Both the position numbers and the translations under genes were made by a program. The notes under the pieces were generated by a model that was not told the DNA's origin, ran no database searches, and saw only the letters and a program-made list of their open reading frames with translations. Source: Thermoflexales bacterium (lineage in GTDB: Bacteria; Chloroflexota; Anaerolineae; Fen-1058). Taken from it: a DNA stretch of 24,439 nucleotides. Shown here in pieces: positions 19,593-24,439 of this stretch. How positions within the stretch are numbered: position 1 is the first letter of the stretch; every line of letters starts with the position of its first letter. The stretch covers positions 1 through 24,439 of the forward strand of contig JAFGFO010000022.1 of the NCBI GenBank assembly GCA_016931085.1, in the 5' to 3' direction.

Positions 19593-22394
19593 CTAGCGCC
19601 CGGGCAGAATTCCCAATCCTCTCGCTTTTGCCAGCGCCTGGGTCCGGTTGTGGACGGCCAGCTTGCCGTAAATCTGGCTGGTGTGTCCCTTGACCGTGCT
19701 GAGCGAGATGACGAGCCTGGCGGCGATGTCGCGATTCGACAGGCCCTCGGCGATGAGCCGAAGCACATCTAGCTCGCGCTCGCTCAGCGGCTCAACCAAT
19801 CCGCGCTGCTTCGCTGCAAGGCCTGGCTGCTCGCCCGATGGCTGCCCAAAGGCTGCCAGGAGCCGGCCGGTGTACTCGGGCGCGCCACGCCCGGCAGCCT
19901 GGTACAGCAAGCGAGCCATCGAGGGACCTTCGTCCACAAAGGTGCGCACGTAGCCTTGCGGCTCGGCCAGGGCCAACGCCCGCTCGAGCGCGTCCATGGC
20001 CAGATCGGGGGCGGAGCTCTGCGACAAGGCCAAGGCCTGGAGAGCCAGGATTTCGATCACCCTTTTCACTCGGGCCCGCTTCTGGGCGCTTTGCAGCAGC
20101 GGCTCGAGCACCCCCAGTGCCCGCTCGGGCTGCCCGAGGGCCACGTACACACGGGCCAAAGTCACAAGCTCGGCCTCGCGCAATTCGTGGGCCGGCAAAG
20201 CGCTGCCGCTGGCTAAGCCCCGTTCCTCGACCCAGCCTAGAGCCAGCTCGGCCTTGCCTTGCGCGATCCACAGCCGTGCCTGGCTCACGGCCACGAGGGC
20301 GTCGTCCATATCGGTAACGGTGGACCTGGCCGCCAACTGCCGGGCTTTTTGGAGCGCCTCGTCAGCGCCGTCCATGTCACCTTGTGCCTGCTTGACGCGC
20401 GCCAGGGTCAGGTAGCAAACCAGGCTCCCCATTTCACCCACTTGCCCGCTTAGCTCGATAGCCTGGCTGAGCAAGCGCGTGGCGGCCTCGAGATCGTTCC
20501 ACTCTCGCGCCAGCTCACCCAGGCCCATCAGTGCCCGGCCTGCGATAGGCCAGAGCTGCCCGGCTGGGCCAGTTGCCAACTCCAACGCGCGTCGGTAGAC
20601 CGACTCGGCCCTGTACAGTTGCCCCTTAACCATGCACAACCCGGCCAGGTTGCACATCGCTGCCGTGGCGCTCGTGACATTCCCGGCTTTTTGGCCTATC
20701 TGGGCCGCTTGCTCGAAAGCCTGGAAGGCCGCCTCCGTATCGCCGCTCAATACGTAGGCCATCCCCAGGCTGTCGGCGGCCAGGCCTTGCAAAAACAAGC
20801 GTTCTGGAGGCACAAGCTCGAGCGCCTGCCGGGCCAGTCCGGCGCCGAGCTGTGCGTTGCCCTGGCAGATGGCCAGCAAAGCGCGGAATACGGCTGCCTC
20901 GCTGGCAGCAGGGCCTTGAGCCGCGGCCTGCAAGCGCGCCTCGACACTGTCCGGCGCGTGACCGCTCAACAGCAGTGCCCCGGCGTGCAAGACATCCAGT
21001 CGGGGGCGGCTTCGCACCTGCTCGCCAGGCAGGGCCTCTACCCAGCCCAGGAAAGTGGCCACCTCGCTGCGCATCAAGGTCGCCTCGGCCGCCCCTTCAG
21101 CCAGGTCAGCCGCTCGATCGAAATCTCCCGCGGACAAGGCGTGCTCTATCGCCAGGGCCATGTGCCGGCTTTCTCCAAGAGATGCTGCGTGCTGCTCGTG
21201 CCACCGGCTCGCCCGGCGGTGCAGCTCGGGCAGGCTCTCCGGCCAGGTCCGCTGTAACCGCTGGCGCAGCAGGTCGGCAAAGAGGCGGTGGTAGCGGTAC
21301 CAACAGCGCTCGTCATCCAGGGATACGATGAAGAGATTAGCTTCCTTGAGCTGTTCGAGTGTCTGCTGCCCAACCCCGGCGGCAGATTCGGCCTTACCGA
21401 GGCAGACGGCCTCACACAGCGAGCCGGTGAGACGGTCCAAGATGGACGTTTGCAGCAAAAAGGCCCTCAGGTCCTCAGGCTGCCGGTCGAGCACCTCGCC
21501 GCTGAGATAGTCCACGATGTGTTCGTGGCTGCCGCTGAAAGAGGCGATGAAAGCGGAAATATCCTGCCCCTCCCGCGCAGAGAGCCGCCCTTGCACGGCA
21601 AGCGCGGCCATCTGCAGGCCGGCGATCCAGCCTTCGGTGCAGGCCGCCAACGTATCGGCATCTTGAACCGAGAGCGCCAACCCCATGGTCTGGCTCAAGA
21701 ACCCGGCGGCCTCGCCGGGTGTGAAGCGCAGCTCGGCCTGGCGTAACTCGGTCAGTTGCCCGCGCCCCCGCAGCCGCGCGACGGGCAGCGGGGGATCGGC
21801 CCGGGTGGAGATGGCCAGGTGCAAACCTTGCCGGGGAGGCGGCAGGTGGTCGAGTAGGAACGCCACGATCTCGTGAATCGCTTGGGCGGTGATGAGATGA
21901 TAGTCGTCGAGGATCAAGACTGGGGAAAGGCCGGGCGGCAGGGCATCGAGCTGGTTGATCAAGGCCGGCAGCAGCCCGACCGGCGCGGGAGGTCGCGGCG
22001 ATCGGAGCGCGTCCAACACGCCCTGGCCGAGGCTTTCGTCGATCGTCTGAAGGGCAGTCACCAGGTAAGCCAGGAAGCGGGCCGGGTCGTTGTCGCCCTC
22101 GTCCAACGAGAGCCAGGCGAAGCGGGAAGTAGGGAGTAAGGAGTATGAAGTAGGGGGGGGGGTCTCCGCGGGCTCGTATTCTTCCCTTACTCCATACTCC
22201 CTACTACTTACTCCCGAGTATACCCACTCGCTCAGCAGCATCGTCTTGCCAAAGCCGGCTGGGGCCGAGAGGAGGCTGAGCTTGCGGCCCAGGCGCAGCC
22301 CCTCGTCCAAGCGCCGGACCAGGCGTGGGCGCGCCACCCCCTCCGGCCGGACGGGGGGACTATACAGTTTGGTCTTGAGAAGGAACGTCGCCAT
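19593..22394 (-). CDS. MalT-type large LuxR-family transcriptional regulator
   Basis: A 933-residue STAND-type regulator. It starts FLLKTKLYSPPVRPEGVARPRL, the usual opening of this family. Walker A is SAPAGFGKT (43-51) and Walker B SPVLILDDYH. A winged-helix-like region and helical TPR-like repeats follow. The C-terminal LuxR helix-turn-helix is at about 869-933 (LSERELDVLRLIAEGLSNRDIA, then STVKGHTSQIYGKL). Ligand binding to the TPR part normally allows ATP-dependent oligomerisation and promoter activation. Residues about 61-90 are an insertion made of translated period-7 DNA between SEWV and FAWLSLDEGDNDPARF. No ribosome site is evident; TATTCT lies 6 bp before the ATG, so a leaderless transcript is possible. 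Targets unknown. Confidence 0.93.
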   Translation of the reverse strand: MATFLLKTKLYSPPVRPEGVARPRLVRRLDEGLRLGRKLSLLSAPAGFGKTMLLSEWVYSGVSSREYGVREEYEPAETPPPTSYSLLPTSRFAWLSLDEGDNDPARFLAYLVTALQTIDESLGQGVLDALRSPRPPAPVGLLPALINQLDALPPGLSPVLILDDYHLITAQAIHEIVAFLLDHLPPPRQGLHLAISTRADPPLPVARLRGRGQLTELRQAELRFTPGEAAGFLSQTMGLALSVQDADTLAACTEGWIAGLQMAALAVQGRLSAREGQDISAFIASFSGSHEHIVDYLSGEVLDRQPEDLRAFLLQTSILDRLTGSLCEAVCLGKAESAAGVGQQTLEQLKEANLFIVSLDDERCWYRYHRLFADLLRQRLQRTWPESLPELHRRASRWHEQHAASLGESRHMALAIEHALSAGDFDRAADLAEGAAEATLMRSEVATFLGWVEALPGEQVRSRPRLDVLHAGALLLSGHAPDSVEARLQAAAQGPAASEAAVFRALLAICQGNAQLGAGLARQALELVPPERLFLQGLAADSLGMAYVLSGDTEAAFQAFEQAAQIGQKAGNVTSATAAMCNLAGLCMVKGQLYRAESVYRRALELATGPAGQLWPIAGRALMGLGELAREWNDLEAATRLLSQAIELSGQVGEMGSLVCYLTLARVKQAQGDMDGADEALQKARQLAARSTVTDMDDALVAVSQARLWIAQGKAELALGWVEERGLASGSALPAHELREAELVTLARVYVALGQPERALGVLEPLLQSAQKRARVKRVIEILALQALALSQSSAPDLAMDALERALALAEPQGYVRTFVDEGPSMARLLYQAAGRGAPEYTGRLLAAFGQPSGEQPGLAAKQRGLVEPLSERELDVLRLIAEGLSNRDIAARLVISLSTVKGHTSQIYGKLAVHNRTQALAKARGLGILPGR
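22124..22214 (-). repeat. Inverted pair of period-7 arrays inside the LuxR-type gene
   Basis: Four heptads of AGGGAGT type (22124-22151) face four of TTACTCC type (22187-22214) on the plus strand, so the two arms can pair. The centre is a G9-10 run and GC-rich DNA. Read on the coding strand the block gives about 30 residues (GVSSREYGVREEYEP and SYSLLPTS) with no stop, although GTAAGTAGTAGGG contains TAA and TAG in the other frames. Confidence 0.92.
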
Positions 22395-22455
22395 GGCTAG
22401 AATAGGTTCGAGAAAACAGTTAGCATGCGGCCAAGGTCGTGACTAGGCGTGTACC

Positions 22456-23322
22456 CTATGGAAGTAATCCCATGTCCCGCAGGATGCTCCGGGTGATCTT
22501 TTTGGCCGTTTCACCGTTCGCAAGCCCGTTTGGATCTGTGCTTTCAAAGTTGGTGGCGAAGAAGTAGACATTCCCCTCGCGCTCCAGGTAGCCCACGAAC
22601 CAGCCCGTGTGAGGTTGGACGCGTTGCGCCGACCCGGTCTTGCCGCTGAAGCGGTAAGCATCGCCCTCTTCCAATACCAGGATGTCTTTGACGACAGCCA
22701 CCGATCGCGTGGAAAAGGGCAGCTCGCCCTGGTAGAGCCGCTTCAAAAACTCGACCTGTTCGTCGGCCGAGATCCTCACCCCCCCCTCCAGCCAAAAAGT
22801 GTCAATTTGGCCAGAGACGTCTTTGTTCCCATAGCCGGCCTCCTCCAGGTAAGCCTGCATTTTCTCCTTGCCCACTTGCCTGGCCAACTCCTGGTAGTAC
22901 CAGACCACCGAATTCTGGATGGCCGTTTTCAGAGTATGATCCCGGTTCCAGGCCTCAATGGCGTAGCGTGTGCCGTCCCATGGGATGACGTGGTTCTCGT
23001 CTGGAATGACACCCGCCTCTAGACCGGCCAACGAATTCATGATCTTGAAGGTGGAGGCGGGGAGGAAGCTTGTCGCGCATCGTTCGGGATTATAACGGCT
23101 GTAGCGCTTGTCGTTGAGGTCATACAACACGAAAGCGCCTTTGGCCTTCGGAAAGTGTCTTTCGAGCTCTGGCCTGAGCTCAGACACGGGACCGGCTGCC
23201 GGCGCAGCGGATAGTTGAGTCGGAGTGGGCGTAGGCACCGGCTGGGCCTGTGGCCCCCTACAGCCAACGACGAGTGTGGTCCATAGCACAAAAGCTGTTA
23301 TGAAAGCCAAGCGGCGGGTCAT
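22456..23322 (-). CDS. Class D (OXA-type) beta-lactamase, predicted lipoprotein
   Basis: A 288-residue serine beta-lactamase. A signal peptide ends in the lipobox LVVGC (C21), then a P/T-rich linker. The four class D motifs are present: STFK (S90, K93), SVV (138-140), YGN (164-166) and KTG (228-230). FWLEGGVRIS holds the W (177) equivalent to the one that stabilises the carbamylated lysine in OXA-10. It would hydrolyse beta-lactams outside the cytoplasmic membrane. I chose the ATG at 23322: it gives a proper signal peptide, is preceded by AGAGGTG and forms an ATGA overlap with the patatin gene. The longer frame upstream lies wholly inside that gene. No membrane sensor domain of the BlaR/MecR kind precedes it. 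Confidence 0.92.
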   Translation of the reverse strand: MTRRLAFITAFVLWTTLVVGCRGPQAQPVPTPTPTQLSAAPAAGPVSELRPELERHFPKAKGAFVLYDLNDKRYSRYNPERCATSFLPASTFKIMNSLAGLEAGVIPDENHVIPWDGTRYAIEAWNRDHTLKTAIQNSVVWYYQELARQVGKEKMQAYLEEAGYGNKDVSGQIDTFWLEGGVRISADEQVEFLKRLYQGELPFSTRSVAVVKDILVLEEGDAYRFSGKTGSAQRVQPHTGWFVGYLEREGNVYFFATNFESTDPNGLANGETAKKITRSILRDMGLLP

Positions 23323-24284
23323 AGGCACCTCTCTCTGAACCTGGGCGGGCGTTGGGGCGGCTGGATCGCCTGCGTGTCCACCTCGTCGTCGAGGATCTTG
23401 CGCCCCAGCTCGTCGCCGATGCGGGTCAGCTCGCCCACGCAGCTTGGGTCGTCGAGGGGAAAGTTGGGGATGTCCACCTGGAAGCGGCGGAAGTCGAGGC
23501 CGTGGAAAAGCTCTTTCACGACGCGCACCTGCTGCTCGTTGGCATCCTCCATGAAGGTGGTGATCAACGGCGACAGCCATTGGATGGGCAAGTATGTGTC
23601 AGCCTCGTAGGGCTTGAGGCCGGATGGGCCGCGCCCGGTGCCCAGGCTGATGAGCGTGGTCTCCTTGGCCTTCCATTTCAAACACTGCCTGGCCTCGTAG
23701 GCGGCCACGTAACACGGGTTGGCGTACGAACCGACCCCGCCGTCGACGTAGCTGCCTTCCACGACCGGGAAAAAAGTGGGCACCGAGCAACTGGCGACCA
23801 CCGCTTTCCACACTGGCCAGTCCTGGTAGGCGCTCTTCCACGACTTGATAAAGTGCGTCTTGCTTTGCACCAGGTCGCGCACGGGCAGAACGACGTCCAT
23901 ATGCCGGCCGGGCTGCCACAGCTCGGCCATTTTCTTGTCCTTGAGATAGGCTTGGAGCACCTGGATGAGGGGGCGGTTAGGGTAGCGATAAGGGAAAATG
24001 GGCCACAGCGTCGAGCTGATGGACTTTTTAAAGATCGTGGCCGCCATCACGCAGTAGAGCTGGTGAACCTCGGCCGCGCTCAGGCCCAGGCCGATGGCGG
24101 CCGAGATGACGCTGCCGGTGGACGTGCCGGCGATCAGGCGGGCCACGTCGCCCCACTTGTGGGCCAGGCCGCCTTCCCACGGTATGCCGGCCCGCTCAAC
24201 CACGGCCATGGCGCGCGTCGTGATCACGCCGCGCAGCCCGCCGCCGTCAATCGCAATCGCCACGTTCTTGCGCAGGGGTTTCAT
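23319..24284 (-). CDS. Patatin-like phospholipase
   Basis: A 321-residue lipid acyl hydrolase. DGGGLRG (13-19) is the oxyanion loop, GTSTG (53-57) carries the nucleophile S55, and the catalytic aspartate is D181 in DGG. All key parts of the Ser-Asp dyad are intact. There is no signal peptide, so it would be cytosolic. The start follows AGGAGG by 3 bp; a longer frame lacks such a site. A TTGACT-17-TATACT promoter lies upstream. The stop overlaps the beta-lactamase start by ATGA, so the two enzymes come from one transcript. Bacterial patatins act as phospholipases in lipid turnover, toxins or some defence systems; nothing here points to one of these. Confidence 0.92.
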   Translation of the reverse strand: MKPLRKNVAIAIDGGGLRGVITTRAMAVVERAGIPWEGGLAHKWGDVARLIAGTSTGSVISAAIGLGLSAAEVHQLYCVMAATIFKKSISSTLWPIFPYRYPNRPLIQVLQAYLKDKKMAELWQPGRHMDVVLPVRDLVQSKTHFIKSWKSAYQDWPVWKAVVASCSVPTFFPVVEGSYVDGGVGSYANPCYVAAYEARQCLKWKAKETTLISLGTGRGPSGLKPYEADTYLPIQWLSPLITTFMEDANEQQVRVVKELFHGLDFRRFQVDIPNFPLDDPSCVGELTRIGDELGRKILDDEVDTQAIQPPQRPPRFRERCL

Positions 24285-24314
24285 AATCCTCCTTGAGCTC
24301 GAGTGTATGAAAAC

Positions 24315-24343
24315 AGTATACTGCAAAGCCAGGCCCAAGTCAA
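24315..24343 (-). promoter_or_regulatory. Sigma-70-type promoter of the patatin/beta-lactamase pair
   Basis: Leftwards, TTGACT (24343-24338), a spacer of exactly 17 bp and TATACT (24320-24315) match consensus at about 9-10 of 12 positions, 31 bp before the patatin ATG. It is the best sigma-70-type match I found in the window and suggests constitutive expression. The remaining 96 bp to the window end show nothing I can assign. Confidence 0.75.
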
Positions 24344-24439
24344 ACACGCGCCCGGGCATTCGAAGCGAAAGGCAATTGCGAGCATACATCCCCCACAATG
24401 GCGTCATTTTGCGGCCTGGCGCCCCACTTACCTTCCCGA

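Noticed and set aside
22456..23322. BlaR/MecR-type sensor rather than beta-lactamase
   Set aside because: There is only a lipoprotein signal before the penicillin-binding domain, with no protease or multi-helix membrane part.
23322..23580. Extended N-terminus for the beta-lactamase
   Set aside because: The extra 86 residues lie inside the patatin gene in another frame and would bury the lipoprotein signal peptide.
23352..24296. Long plus-strand open frame opposite the patatin gene
   Set aside because: Antisense shadow of a gene with intact catalytic motifs; no ribosome site or domain pattern.

Overview
The window reads as a piece of a high-GC environmental bacterium, most likely a Chloroflexota (Anaerolineae-type) genome. 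The basis is its gene set: a MalT-like giant LuxR regulator, 6-pyruvoyl-tetrahydropterin-synthase-related membrane protein, GT39-like glycosyltransferase, paired carbohydrate-binding proteins, two-zinc-ribbon protein and SRPBCC protein. The abundance of short period-7 DNA repeats also fits. This assignment is inference; there is no rRNA or other phylogenetic marker.

Layout. (1) 1-1494: the 3' end of a DUF3800-like gene, a bidirectional terminator, and a convergent carbohydrate-binding-module-like gene. (2) 1495-8336, plus strand: a beta-class (TSPPYW) DNA methyltransferase, then two large membrane proteins linked by an ATGA overlap (GT-C glycosyltransferase and PTPS-related/YfhO-like protein) that share an extracytoplasmic beta-sandwich module. 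(3) 8490-15241, minus strand: a long run transcribed leftwards: Zn amidase, carbohydrate-binding protein, then after a repeat-filled gap a clan-A-like glycoside hydrolase, glutaredoxin-like protein, NUDIX hydrolase, Mg-chelatase-I AAA ATPase, small membrane protein and MFS transporter. The last six are packed with 4-bp overlaps or gaps of 7-14 bp. (4) 15363-16560, plus strand: zinc-ribbon protein and SRPBCC protein. (5) 16532-24284, minus strand: patatin, class D beta-lactamase lipoprotein, LuxR/MalT-type regulator, then an 80-aa protein overlapping a large phosphotransferase with the rifampin-phosphotransferase domain order.

The most striking content is repetitive DNA. First, at least nine loci carry short tandem arrays with an exact 7-bp period and different words at each locus. 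Five of them lie inside genes, always read in the one open frame and always placed in predicted loops (between membrane helices, or between two core elements of the LuxR ATPase). GC-rich palindromes are likewise translated inside the glycosyltransferase. Second, three elements with 20-bp terminal inverted repeats and CTAG at both ends sit at the 3' ends of genes in the same orientation relative to that gene. In two cases the terminal CTAG supplies the TAG stop codon itself. Two of them share an interior about 96% identical; the third has the same ends around an unrelated interior. Third, the promoter of the 80-aa/phosphotransferase pair has three GTACGGTT repeats spaced 22 and 11 bp apart.

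No rRNA, tRNA, CRISPR array, transposase or phage gene was recognised by eye.
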